A stretch of 64,000 nucleotides of DNA from Prochlorococcus sp. AG-402-I20 (GTDB lineage: Bacteria; Cyanobacteriota; Cyanobacteriia; PCC-6307; Cyanobiaceae). Positions within the stretch are counted from its first letter, which is position 1. The number at the start of each line of letters is the position of its first letter. Made by a program: the position numbers and the translations under genes. This document shows, piece by piece, positions 31,418 through 41,754 of the stretch. The notes beneath the pieces are model-generated. The model was given only the letters and a program-made list of their open reading frames with translations, had not been told where the DNA came from and did not search any database. Location: NCBI GenBank assembly GCA_003216975.1, contig QCHY01000007.1:21050-85049 (forward strand), given 5' to 3'.

Positions 31418-31663
31418 TTAAAGTTGCTTGAGTTCTTCATCTGTTAATGAGCAAAAACCACCTGAGCATCTTTCAGATTTATTTAAATCTGCAACGGACT
31501 CCGATCCACCGATAATTAAATTATGATTTGACATTTTATAAAATTTCTCGTGAACAGAATCACTAAATTTTTTTTCCTTCTCATACTCTAATTCGCACGG
31601 ATCAATGTTGTCATCAAACCACTCATCGTATTGAATATAATTTGACTTTGCATAATATGTCAT
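31418..31663 (-). CDS. hypothetical protein
   Basis: 81-aa ORF. Confidence 0.45.
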   Translation of the reverse strand: MTYYAKSNYIQYDEWFDDNIDPCELEYEKEKKFSDSVHEKFYKMSNHNLIIGGSESVADLNKSERCSGGFCSLTDEELKQL

Positions 31664-31853
31664 ATAACTAGACTAATACGACATAGATATAAATACCACC
31701 CATTCAAGTCAAAGCTAATTTGGTTGTTTTTCAACAAGTTCCTTAAGATATTTCTTTTTGAGTAGCTTTTTTCTTTCTTTCAAGAACCTTTTTAATTGTT
31801 GTAACTTCAAATCGATCGGTGAAGATATTCGGCAGATTCAATGTACATCAAAG

Positions 31854-32228
31854 TTATTTTGATGGAGTGCATTTTGGAGAACTATCATTTGCATCAAGCT
31901 TTTGAATTTTGGATATATCCAAATCAGATATCTCCAGCCCATAAAGTTCAGCGATCTTAGTCATCGCCAAACCTTCTGCACCTTTCCATGCTTCTGCTAA
32001 TACTGACCAGGTTTTTTGACTAAATTCAACTCCCAGATTTTCGTTGTTAGCTCTTTTTTTATCTATCTCCACCACTTTCTTTAGCCCCTCAGTAGACAGG
32101 TGACTTTTAATCCTTAAGAAAACAACCTCCAACATTGAGTAATAAAACTTTTCCATTGCTTTGTTATATGCCCATTCAGCTTCCTTTTGCGCCTTTTTTG
32201 CAGATTCAGTTGTAATCTCCATACTCAT
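31854..32228 (-). CDS. hypothetical protein
   Basis: 124-aa ORF. Confidence 0.55.
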   Translation of the reverse strand: MSMEITTESAKKAQKEAEWAYNKAMEKFYYSMLEVVFLRIKSHLSTEGLKKVVEIDKKRANNENLGVEFSQKTWSVLAEAWKGAEGLAMTKIAELYGLEISDLDISKIQKLDANDSSPKCTPSK

Positions 32229-32415
32229 TTTTTCTTTAAGGAAGTGGGTTCTTTCTTATATTGTAGTTATCTGAGTTAAGTCTTTAAAAATAAAATTTGA
32301 AAATCAGCTCGTAAAAAAATAATTTAAATAAGTGCTATCCTCAAAATAAAATAACTTTTTACAAACTGCTCTTTCCATTAAACCTATTGTCTTGTCGATT
32401 ACATTCTATTGAAAA

Positions 32416-32700
32416 ATGTCTTTAGAGCTTACAGATTTAATCAAGGATTTTATAGCAACAAACCTCCTATCAAAAGTTGAACTAGATTTCTTGGAGAGTG
32501 AACTGTGGGAGACCCTCGAGCATATAGATGAAATAACTTCCTTAACCTCTGCTCCAGTCAATATTTCTAAAGAATTGAAATTAAAAGATGGTTCATCATG
32601 GCAATTATGTTGTGCAGCAGTACTTGATGATGCAAGACCAAAAAAAAACTCTCGAACAGAGCAACTTAGAAAATTAATAGAAAAATATTCTCTCCAATAG
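32416..32700 (+). CDS. small protein of GSSW-x2-C-x-A family
   Basis: Paralog of 1743..2039 and 10592..10894; ends at TAG. Confidence 0.6.
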   Translation: MSLELTDLIKDFIATNLLSKVELDFLESELWETLEHIDEITSLTSAPVNISKELKLKDGSSWQLCCAAVLDDARPKKNSRTEQLRKLIEKYSLQ

Positions 32701-32744
32701 TTATCCTTCTCTAAAATTAAAATTTTTCACTAGATATTTAAATC

Positions 32745-33221
32745 TCACTTATTTGATAAAATTATCTTTCTTAATTTATAAAAAAACATTCCTGTTTTCT
32801 CATAAAGATGTTTTGGTTTTTTTTTAAGTTCTAAATCATATGGATTGATAAAAATAGTCAACAATATTCTAAAGGCAATATAAAAATTTTTACTAGACTT
32901 TATATCCTGATATTTTTCATTTCTCAATTTATTAATTATACGCTTATCTAAAAAAGCCTCTAGAGAGTTAAGGGCTATATCTTTCTCCCTTTTACTGATT
33001 GTAGATAACAAAACCATCAATCCTTTTATTGATGAATCATCTCCACTAATAACGTTTTCAAGAACACTTCGATAAAGATTCTCCCATTTGTAAGGTTCGT
33101 TCCTAAAAAGGTTAGAAGCAGGTTCCTTTGAATTAAGCTTTAATAGTCTCTTGTTTTCATCATTCTCGTCTTGAGCAGAATTCCAATATTCATACAAAGG
33201 CGATGATTGAGCGATATTCAT
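32745..33221 (-). CDS. hypothetical protein
   Basis: 158-aa ORF. Confidence 0.65.
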   Translation of the reverse strand: MNIAQSSPLYEYWNSAQDENDENKRLLKLNSKEPASNLFRNEPYKWENLYRSVLENVISGDDSSIKGLMVLLSTISKREKDIALNSLEAFLDKRIINKLRNEKYQDIKSSKNFYIAFRILLTIFINPYDLELKKKPKHLYEKTGMFFYKLRKIILSNK

Positions 33222-33770
33222 ATCTGGTTAGTGAGAATGAAGGAAAATTAGAAATTACTTTTACTTGGGTATACATTTTTACATCAGTGCATTGCATTTA
33301 GAACTATTATTTCACAAGTGTATAAGTCTGTTTAATTATCTGCTATCCATTTAAAATCAAATAAAAATACTGTTCCTAAATCAATATTTGATTCACTTCT
33401 TTTAAGTAGTATTACTAAATAAAGAATAGATAATATAAAAAGAAGTACTTAAGTCCATATTATATGGATAAACATAAAAATTTTTTCATCCACTATTTTA
33501 TAGTCAAAGCTAAAGAATTATCTAAATGTAGTAGCTAAAAATAACAAAAAGAACTCAAAAACCTCGAACAAAATATTTTTGCAGTATTTTTCACTCCTAT
33601 TGAAAAATCATCAATATTTAGATTTAAAGCCTTTAAGGTTTTTGCGGCATCAATTTTACCGGCCGCAAAACTTTCACAAACGGAACTAACTTGATCAGTT
33701 CTTGATGCTTGCGTTTTTGTGGAAAATAAAAAGCAAAGGATATTGATAAGAAAAGAAATTTTATTTGATT

Positions 33771-33974
33771 TTAGCTATTTTGAAAAGTTTTCTCCAATAA
33801 ACTCACTTGAGCTCGAAATGCGTCACCTTTAGAACCGCATAATTTCTCATACTCCGTTAAAGGAATCCAAGACCAATCAAGTCTTACAGTTAAAGACCAG
33901 AACATAATGATGTGACCAATAAAAAGGATGGGCCAATCAAGACCTATAAATTCAGAATGAAAAACAGGATGCAT
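33771..33974 (-). CDS. hypothetical small protein
   Basis: 67-aa ORF. Confidence 0.4.
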   Translation of the reverse strand: MHPVFHSEFIGLDWPILFIGHIIMFWSLTVRLDWSWIPLTEYEKLCGSKGDAFRAQVSLLEKTFQNS

Positions 33975-34633
33975 TACTAAATCATACAGAAACTGAAGAA
34001 CTAACTTGTTTTGAACTCGCCAAGATGAAAAGAAGAACTGGAGAGCTACAAACTCTTAGTATTTACAAGGCTAAAAACTTGTTGAGGGAAAGCGATGCAA
34101 GAAAAAAGAATGATATTTAATAATTTAACAACCTCTACTCTTGCTTAATGAATGGTAAAGGTAGAGACAACCAGAAAGAGTGATGTAACGCAAAAAGAAA
34201 AAAAACCTTAAAAACTAATGCTTATAGTTGATTTTATCCTAAAAAAACATTGATTTAAAAATTTTATTTAATGAGCGGCGACAATTTGATTGAAGAACAA
34301 CCTCTAAAGTTTTACTCAGAAGAGGTAACTGAAACCAAAATCGCGCTAGTTCATCGCTTACTAATACTTAATGCTCAAAAAAATTCAATAGTAGATTTAG
34401 ATAGAAAACACAAAGCATGGAGAAATGAATTAGCAAGTTAAAAAAATGCTCAGATGAGTTTAGAAAAATCTTTTTTATCAATAATTATCCATAATTCTTT
34501 TTCCAGCTTTGATAGATCTTAATTTCAAGCCATAAATCACTAAAAATCCTAGAGTAAAATCACTAATAATTTTTACCTACGATATATTCAATTGTATTGC
34601 TTTTAAATTAATTTTACTAGATCTATTGGATCA

Positions 34634-35047
34634 ATGATTAATCGATTTTTAACTTTCTCCCTTTCAATTCTTGTTGTTCTTACGATTACCCCCCATAAAG
34701 CAAATGCAATAACAACTGATCTTCCAGAGTGTGTTGTCATAACTCACTGCGTGAGAGAAGACTTTAAAGTAAACGATTTAGAAAATGCTTTTAAAAAAGC
34801 AACCAAAATAGTTTCTGAAACAGCCAGAACAAAAATAGTTGAAAAAACTGATTCATTTATTCATGCTGAAGCGAAGACAAAATGGAGAAGATATACCGAT
34901 GATCTACTGCTCAAAGCAATTCCAGAAAAAGGTATTATACAAGTCAGATCAGAATCAAGAGTAGGAGTTGGAGATAATGGAGTTAATCAGAAGAGGGTTG
35001 ACGATTTTTCTTATCGTCTAATGACAGAAAGAGACATCACTAACTGA
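34634..35047 (+). CDS. DUF1499 family protein with signal peptide
   Basis: IQVRSESRVGVGDNGVNQKRV; signal peptide-like N-terminus. Confidence 0.75.
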   Translation: MINRFLTFSLSILVVLTITPHKANAITTDLPECVVITHCVREDFKVNDLENAFKKATKIVSETARTKIVEKTDSFIHAEAKTKWRRYTDDLLLKAIPEKGIIQVRSESRVGVGDNGVNQKRVDDFSYRLMTERDITN

Positions 35048-35186
35048 CACACATAAAATCAATTTTAATTACCCCTTTAAAGTCATTGATTTTAAACATA
35101 ATAATTTTTTCGATTAAGTTTGTTTGCGAAGGTATGGCTTATGGGTAAAAAGTAAGTGATTTTTTATACAAATTGCTTTTCTTTTT

Positions 35187-35567
35187 ATGCTTCTAGCAGC
35201 ATTTGAACCTGGTAGAGAAATGGCCATTGCCAACTTTTTCCTAGCCATTTTTTGTCTGTTTACCGTTGCCCTTCCTTTCTTACTCATCACCCGTGGAGAC
35301 AAAACAGAAGAAAATCGGGACTTCATTGCAGCAACAGTTAACCCATGGTCTCAAGTTGTTAAAGAAGCTGATTTAGCACAAGTGGTTCTATCTGAGATCA
35401 CCTCGTCAGTAAAAATGGAACCCAATCTGGAAATTGCTTCTGAGAAAAATGTCGAGCCGAGCCTAGATTCAGGAGACGTTATTTCTCTAGAAATAAAGGG
35501 AAGTGATGAATTAGATGAGTCAATGACTCAAACATTACCTGCGGAGGAAGAATTATTAGCTGCTTGA
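35187..35567 (+). CDS. hypothetical membrane protein, acidic tail
   Basis: 126-aa ORF. Confidence 0.6.
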   Translation: MLLAAFEPGREMAIANFFLAIFCLFTVALPFLLITRGDKTEENRDFIAATVNPWSQVVKEADLAQVVLSEITSSVKMEPNLEIASEKNVEPSLDSGDVISLEIKGSDELDESMTQTLPAEEELLAA

Positions 35568-35605
35568 AAGATCTACACACTACTAGTAAATTCTGATTGT
35601 CAGAT

Positions 35606-35640
35606 AATTATCAAGGGGCAACTGAAGCCCCTTGATAATT
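35606..35640. terminator. AATTATCAAGGGGC-aactgaa-GCCCCTTGATAATT
   Basis: Perfect 14-bp inverted repeat between convergent ORFs. Confidence 0.8.
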
Positions 35641-35646
35641 ATCTTT

Positions 35647-35841
35647 TTAACTTTTGGTTTCCATATGATTCATATATAGAACATGAGGGTGTTTATTCCC
35701 CCCTTCACTAGCGTCTATCCATTCTTTGTATTCCTCTCTTAATGCTTGACTGTCTTTCTCACCTAATTCTTTTATCCTTTGGAAAGTGTCCTTCATGGTC
35801 ACGTCAAGCGTTCTTTTTAAACTTATCGAAGGTATCTTCAT
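35647..35841 (-). CDS. hypothetical protein
   Basis: 64-aa ORF immediately before the bidirectional terminator. Confidence 0.5.
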   Translation of the reverse strand: MKIPSISLKRTLDVTMKDTFQRIKELGEKDSQALREEYKEWIDASEGGNKHPHVLYMNHMETKS

Positions 35842-36157
35842 ACTAAATTGCTCACCAAAGAATCAGTAATGAAGGAACAAACCACAAATGCAAATGTCAT
35901 TGCCAAAGGTTTTTGAAATAGTTCATTTGTTGAGTTCATTTAAATATCTATCTACTAGCGAAGCATGCTAATGAAGCACAGTAAATAAAAAGCAAACACA
36001 TTTCCAGTGGTTTACGTGTAAAAACGGAGAGGTAAAATTGAGCTGATTTCATATAAATATGATCTTAACTTTTGATTCATGCTGCGTGTTCGGGTTCCCC
36101 ATATAACATTGCATATAAATAAGTTGTGAAGATTAGCTAGATCGCCATTATGAAAAT

Positions 36158-36487
36158 ATGAAGCGCTTATTTCCTCTATTATTAATAGCCTTGGTTATCT
36201 TATTTTCTTCAGTCATATCAGTTAATGCTGAGTCGGAATTTGAGATGTATTTAAGTGATTTTTATCAAAAACAAGAAAAAGCAAGCAAAATACTGAAAGA
36301 AATTGAGACAGATTTAAAAGATGGATCCAGAGACAGAGTTTGTGCAAGACAAAGAGAAGCTGCTAGCTATGGTATAGAAGCTACGGAGTCGTTGATTAAA
36401 GCATTTAAAATAAATGGTTCCAAAACTGAAATGGAGAATCTTCGAGCAGGGCTAGATAAATGGAAAGAGTTGAGGGACTATTGCTAA
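36158..36487 (+). CDS. exported hypothetical protein
   Basis: MKRLFPLLLIALVILFSSVISVNAES signal peptide. Confidence 0.6.
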   Translation: MKRLFPLLLIALVILFSSVISVNAESEFEMYLSDFYQKQEKASKILKEIETDLKDGSRDRVCARQREAASYGIEATESLIKAFKINGSKTEMENLRAGLDKWKELRDYC

Positions 36488-36509
36488 CAACCTTCCTCTT
36501 ACAAAATAA

Positions 36510-36758
36510 ATGAATGTATTAGTTATTATTTTTTTTATTGCCGCAATATGGCTCATAAGAAAATTGGCATGGAATGTAGAAGAGGGAACTAATCAACAAA
36601 GAGAATGGAATCCAGAGTTAAATACAAAAAACTTCGAAATGCATGAAAGAAGACTTGAACAATTTTCAAAGTCAAAATACAAAAACCGTATGTTCTATAT
36701 CGGGGCAGATGGTACTTGCTACTATTACTCAGCTACTGGAAGGAAAACTTTTTGCTAA
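36510..36758 (+). CDS. hypothetical protein with N-terminal TM
   Basis: 82-aa ORF; its stop overlaps a following ATG (TAATG) opening MDGISQWIIAALIGTSIAAFLAWF... Confidence 0.5.
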   Translation: MNVLVIIFFIAAIWLIRKLAWNVEEGTNQQREWNPELNTKNFEMHERRLEQFSKSKYKNRMFYIGADGTCYYYSATGRKTFC

Positions 36759-37092
36759 TGGATGGAATATCTCAATGGATTATTGCTGCTTTAATTGGAA
36801 CATCTATTGCCGCATTCTTAGCTTGGTTTAATAAATCCGGTTCGGACTTTAAAGAGGGATTTGAGCCAAAGAACAAAAAGACGAGAAAGAAAAAATAAAT
36901 TGCATCTTCTAGAAAATCATAAAGCTATGTGCGCACACCATTTAGAACTCAATAAGCCGAGAGGCAACAAGCATCTGAGGTATAACTAGAGCAATCACAA
37001 TGAAAATAATCAATCTACTTAAAACGAAAAGAGGTAAATTATTCACATGAATAAGCGCCTAAAAATTTTTAATCCCGGATAAATCAATATTA

Positions 37093-37377
37093 TTAACTTC
37101 CCACTCCAGTAAAAACAAATCCATTAAGAATACAGAAATCATAAGCAAAAAGCTTTAAAACTTTAGGCATCTCAACCCATTTCATTTCTTCAATTTTATT
37201 TAATTGCTCTGAACTTAGATTCTCTGCTTTAGCATATTCCTCCATCATCTTTGACCAACTATCAGAATAAATATCTACGTAAAATGCCTTTTGATTTTGA
37301 TCAAAGAAATTAATTTTATCTTGCTTTGTTCTAACCTTTTTAGACAGTTGCTTATAGTATTCAATGTCCGATGTCAT
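37093..37377 (-). CDS. hypothetical protein
   Basis: 94-aa ORF. Confidence 0.5.
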   Translation of the reverse strand: MTSDIEYYKQLSKKVRTKQDKINFFDQNQKAFYVDIYSDSWSKMMEEYAKAENLSSEQLNKIEEMKWVEMPKVLKLFAYDFCILNGFVFTGVGS

Positions 37378-37563
37378 GATTATTTGTTTATTAGAAAATC
37401 TAACCTAATAAATTTACTTTTAAAAAGTGATGAGATGTTCAAAATCTATACATTAAGTAGTCTGCAAAATCAACGTTGAACTGATTTACCGTTTAAAGTG
37501 GAAAAGATAAAATATAGAAACAAAATCAACTTGGAAATCATAAGAACTTCATCATTTTGATTA

Positions 37564-37809
37564 TTAATCCCACTGTGGGGCAACACGTCTCCATCCAGTT
37601 GACAATAATTCTCTCCATAGTCTTATTGCCAACTCTCTTCTCATCCTTTTGCGATTTTTTAAAAGTGGAGGTCCATTTGATTCAAGTCTTCCCCTCTCAA
37701 CCCAAACCTTAGAGTTTTGATCCCAGCTCTGCCAATCATATCGAAACCTCAGTATCCATAAACCATTTACTTGCCTAATCCAACCATCTCGCTTCATAGA
37801 AACAAACAA
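37564..37809 (-). CDS. DUF1651-type protein
   Basis: W-x4-G-x-WILRFR...A-x2-LW-x2-L...GW pattern; similar layout in 42432..42695. Confidence 0.6.
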   Translation of the reverse strand: MFVSMKRDGWIRQVNGLWILRFRYDWQSWDQNSKVWVERGRLESNGPPLLKNRKRMRRELAIRLWRELLSTGWRRVAPQWD

Positions 37810-37998
37810 GTTAGTAGAACAATCATACCAGAAACATTGCTGGTACGTTTAGTGTAACTTTTTGGATGAAGCTTTATTTTTTCGTTTCGGAAGAGCTGTC
37901 ATATCAGACTTAGAAATGCTGAATGGAGTAAACAATTTCATATTGTTGGTAATCATTTCGAATATGTATTTTAAAATCACCAAAAAATTTAATGCATG

Positions 37999-38039
37999 GG
38001 TGAAACTACCCTAAAAATATTCGCATTGCACTACAACAT
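37999..38039 (+). repeat. 41-nt repeat, copy A
   Basis: GGTGAAACTACCCTAAAAATATTCGCATTGCACTACAACAT; 4 mismatches to copy B at 44045..44085. Confidence 0.85.
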
Positions 38040-38083
38040 GAGAGGTGTAGGAGTAGCTGATTTTAGAAAAAAGAAAACTAGTA

Positions 38084-38194
38084 ATGCTTACTCCCTAGAA
38101 GTTCATAATGATTGAAATTTTATTGACAACAGGTTCTGCATCAATTTTTAAGATGTCAGAAGCAAAAAACGAATTAAGAAAAAATCAAGAATAG
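38084..38194 (+). pseudogene. micro-membrane protein copy with in-frame TAG
   Basis: MLTP*KFIMIEILLTTGSASIFKMSEAKNELRKNQE aligns without gaps to MLTPYHIILFGILLVVSCASIFQMSTAEQS (44133..44225); TAG 38096-38098. Confidence 0.65.
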
Positions 38195-38253
38195 ATTTTA
38201 AAATCAAAATTCGATTTGAAGAGTTATTAAATTATTTTCGACTAGAAAACTTT

Positions 38254-38430
38254 TTAGGCAAAGCAAGTCCAATCCAGGTTCCGATGATTTGTTAGAAAAG
38301 GAGCTGGAGTGCAAACCTTCTCACCATCTGGTGTTACGTAGCACCTTTCAATGCCCCAACTTCGTTCAATTATTTTCACCTTAGTTGAGCCTTTAGGTAA
38401 AGGAGATGCAGCAATTTGAGCTCTGGTCAT
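38254..38430 (-). CDS. micro-protein MTRAQ...LPKGS...YVTPDGEK (58 aa)
   Basis: Read directly: MTRAQIAASPLPKGSTKVKIIERSWGIERCYVTPDGEKVCTPAPFLTNHRNLDWTCFA; relative of 22928..23077. Confidence 0.55.
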   Translation of the reverse strand: MTRAQIAASPLPKGSTKVKIIERSWGIERCYVTPDGEKVCTPAPFLTNHRNLDWTCFA

Positions 38431-39220
38431 ATGAATATGTAACTATACATTTTTAGCTCCTGAAAAAGTTTTATCAATCGGTAAAAAAATCCATTGACAT
38501 TGAATCAAGTACAAAACATACAAACTTAATAAAAATAAATTTGATAGCATAAGCTAGCATTCTTTTTTTGTAATTTTTGCAGCTAATTGAAATTGGTTAT
38601 AGATATCGATCTTTCAAATCCGATTAAAGAAAGCGGATCATCTAAATGATTCTCATGCAGATATTCACCAAACAAGTAATTACTCAGTTCAAATGCAAAT
38701 ACTCTTACTACTAATGAAATTCCTGGTATAGCCAATAAACTGTCTTTAACGTAAAGGGTTAAGAGTCTAAGCCGTTTAAAAAGAAAACTTCATGTTAATA
38801 AGTGAAAGGAACATGACACCTCTCCTCCTATACCTTTGGAGAGAAAAAGAATTAGAAGTTTTTTACAAAAAAAAGAAATGAAAAGAATAAAGCTCAATCA
38901 AGAATCTGATGAGGTTGGAAAAACTTATAAAGTGATCGCAATATCTTTAAAACTTGGACTAAATATAATTATCTTTACTTGGTTTTTTCTCTTCTCAGGA
39001 TTGACTAAATAAATTATCTTAAAAACAAGAAGTTAGAATATGTAGTTAATCAGAGTATCCATAAATCAAAGGAAGCGAGTTAATAAAACTTAAATCACAC
39101 GAAGGACTAACTTTATTTGCTTTTACTGGAATATTTTTTACATACAAATCACAAACAAACGATTCAAAAGAAAATACACAGGTTTTTTTATAGGGTTAAG
39201 AAATAATCCACTGAAAAAAA

Positions 39221-39445
39221 ATGCAAGTAGATCTAAATGAACTAGTAAATTCATATGAGGTCGTTCCCGTATCTCTCAGTGATCCTTTTAAATCTTTAGT
39301 TACTGAACCTTCCACGATGGAAGTACTTAGATTCATACCAATTATTGCCTTCATTGCTTTAATAATTACAGCTGTATGGAGACAGGGTAAAAAGTTCCCA
39401 ATAAGAGCAATTGGCGATTTAAACAAAGATAGTAAACAAGATTAA
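39221..39445 (+). CDS. small membrane protein
   Basis: 74-aa ORF, central TM; preferred over antisense 39196..39426. Confidence 0.5.
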   Translation: MQVDLNELVNSYEVVPVSLSDPFKSLVTEPSTMEVLRFIPIIAFIALIITAVWRQGKKFPIRAIGDLNKDSKQD

Positions 39446-39537
39446 ATTAATGAAGGGAATTAAAAGATTTTATTTTAATTTCTAATGGATGTATAATTTA
39501 TTAAATATCATTGAGATAAAATAATAGCTACATAAGA

Positions 39538-40488
39538 TTAGAGATTAGATGAGGAATTAGCTAACTCTGTCGTCAACTCAATTAGTTTTTTAGAAATTCC
39601 AATCTCTTTCATTGAGTGTCCTGCATTATCGATCACATAAAGTGTTGAAGAGGGCAATGATTTATTAAGATCCCATGCACTTCTCATTGGACAAACCACG
39701 TCATATCTTCCCTGAACAATCGAAACAGGAATATCTTTTAGCTTAGAAATGTTTTTTAAAATATAATTTTCCTCTAAAAAAATGTTATTAACAAAATAAT
39801 GACATTCTATACGCGCAAAGGCATCTGAGAAAGTATCATTTGCAGCTTTTTTAATGGATAATTCTTTTGGCATGAGAAAGCTTGTTGACATTTCCCATCT
39901 CGTCCAAGCATGTGCCGCTTTGGCTCTCTCAGACCTATCTTGACTGATTAATCTCTTATGGAAAGCATTAATCAAATCGCCTCTCTCATTTTGCGGAATA
40001 GCAGACTGATAGAGATCAAATTCTTCAGGGAAAATCTCACTTGCACCTTTTTGATAGAACCACCTTAATTCGGTTTTTCTGCACAAAAATATACCCCTAA
40101 GAGTAAGACTTAAAACTATTTCCGTGTGTTGAATGGCATAAATCAAGCTTAATGTTGAGCCCCATGACCCCCCAAAGACATGCCATGATTCAATTTTTAA
40201 AAGTTGTCTTAATTTTTCAATATCTTCAATTAAATGATGTGTCGTGTTTTCTTTTAACTCAGAATGAGGTGAAGATCTACCGCATCCTCTTTGATCAAAT
40301 TGAACAATATTGAATTTCTTTGGGTCAAAATATCTTCTATAGGAAGGACTGCTCCCTCCCCCAGGGCCGCCATGAACAATCAAGACAGAGGTTCCATTTG
40401 GATTGCCGCTTCTTTCCCAGTAGATGGAGTGTAGAGGGCTCACTTTAAATATTCCTTGTTCGTTAGGTTCTATTTCTGGAAATAACAT
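39538..40488 (-). CDS. pip: proline iminopeptidase
   Basis: HGGPGGG, DQRGCGRSSPH, GGSWGSTLSL, DNAGHS. Confidence 0.94.
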   Translation of the reverse strand: MLFPEIEPNEQGIFKVSPLHSIYWERSGNPNGTSVLIVHGGPGGGSSPSYRRYFDPKKFNIVQFDQRGCGRSSPHSELKENTTHHLIEDIEKLRQLLKIESWHVFGGSWGSTLSLIYAIQHTEIVLSLTLRGIFLCRKTELRWFYQKGASEIFPEEFDLYQSAIPQNERGDLINAFHKRLISQDRSERAKAAHAWTRWEMSTSFLMPKELSIKKAANDTFSDAFARIECHYFVNNIFLEENYILKNISKLKDIPVSIVQGRYDVVCPMRSAWDLNKSLPSSTLYVIDNAGHSMKEIGISKKLIELTTELANSSSNL

Positions 40489-40588
40489 TTTTAATTAAAT
40501 TTTCGTCTTGTGCTTTTGAGACATTTCATTCAACTCAAGCATACATAACAAAATTAGCTATAAAGGATTATTAGAAAGGAATTGATCA

Positions 40589-40810
40589 ATGCCTAAGAAA
40601 AATTGGCTAAAAAGCTTTCGGTTAAATATACATGCCCCTGGAACAGGTTTTGCCTTAATGATCTTGGCTTTAACTCAAGTACCAGTCGGAATAAAAAATG
40701 CAGCTGAAGTTGTTTGTATTGGTCAAACTTCAAATAAGATTTGGAAAATAGAAAAAAATCATGCGGATGCAAATATGCTTGCAGTTCAAAGATGCAATGG
40801 AAGAAATTAA
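40589..40810 (+). CDS. hypothetical small protein
   Basis: 73-aa ORF ending VQRCNGRN. Confidence 0.5.
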   Translation: MPKKNWLKSFRLNIHAPGTGFALMILALTQVPVGIKNAAEVVCIGQTSNKIWKIEKNHADANMLAVQRCNGRN

Positions 40811-40929
40811 CTGAAATCATGTTTTGGTCTTCAGGCAAAATTAGATAAAAAACCAAAAAATGTAACGTTGACCTAGAACTTGATTTTTAACACGATAAAA
40901 AGGTAAATATTTGAAAATTCTTCTTTTTT

Positions 40930-41247
40930 ATGACTTCAGCGCTAAACATAATCGATCAAGAACTAGCCCAGTTTGGGTGGGTTGAGTCAATAGCAACTAA
41001 TTCAATAAGTGATTTCAAGTCACCTAAGATAGATGTTGAAGAACAAACAACTAATGAAAAAGAATCTGATCTCATAGACATATTCATATGTCATTTGATC
41101 TTCTATGTGGTTTTTTGCTATTCCCTATTTCTATATATTTTTATTGACCTTGGTTTTGGTTTCTTTTTAAAAAATAAAGTGAATACATTGTTTAAGCTCC
41201 AAAAACAATTTGAGCAACCTTCATTTACCAGTCATCTTTCCAATTAA
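40930..41247 (+). CDS. hypothetical membrane protein (paralog of 58447..58764)
   Basis: FIC HLIFY-x-VFC-x-SL-x2-[YH]I-[FL]-IDLG-[FL]-G shared. Confidence 0.65.
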   Translation: MTSALNIIDQELAQFGWVESIATNSISDFKSPKIDVEEQTTNEKESDLIDIFICHLIFYVVFCYSLFLYIFIDLGFGFFLKNKVNTLFKLQKQFEQPSFTSHLSN

Positions 41248-41343
41248 TACAAATTAGTCTTGTCCATAAACAAATTATTTGGGTATTACTTACTATCGCA
41301 ATAACTAAAATAATGTATTTAGATAGGAAAGAAGTAATTCACT

Positions 41344-41369
41344 AACGGTCTGAGTCTGCACAGACCGTT
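41344..41369 (+). terminator. AACGGTCTG...CAGACCGTT + T7
   Basis: 9-bp stem and T-run. Confidence 0.8.
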
Positions 41370-41754
41370 TTTTTATTTAAATGCAAAATTTTTTCGCCAA
41401 ACTATCAAAATATTTTTATGGAATTGAAGTTGGTCAATTCTATGAAGAGCCCATAGGAGACGATTACTTATATCCAGATTGGTAAATACACGTCAAATGC
41501 GTTTATCATCGTTCAACCCAAGATTATTCATTGGTACACAACCATTTAGAAAAAAAGACAATCAATTGATTTTTAACTGATAATAACCACTGACAATATT
41601 TTTAACTTGGTAAAGCTTTAATCATAGCCTCTACTCCTACAATTCTTATCCTTCATTAGTTAATCGACTACTAGTTAATTTTACTTGAGTAAAAGCCGAG
41701 GTGTATAAATTTAACAAGATGGATTAGAACATCTATATACCGATACGGAGGGTT

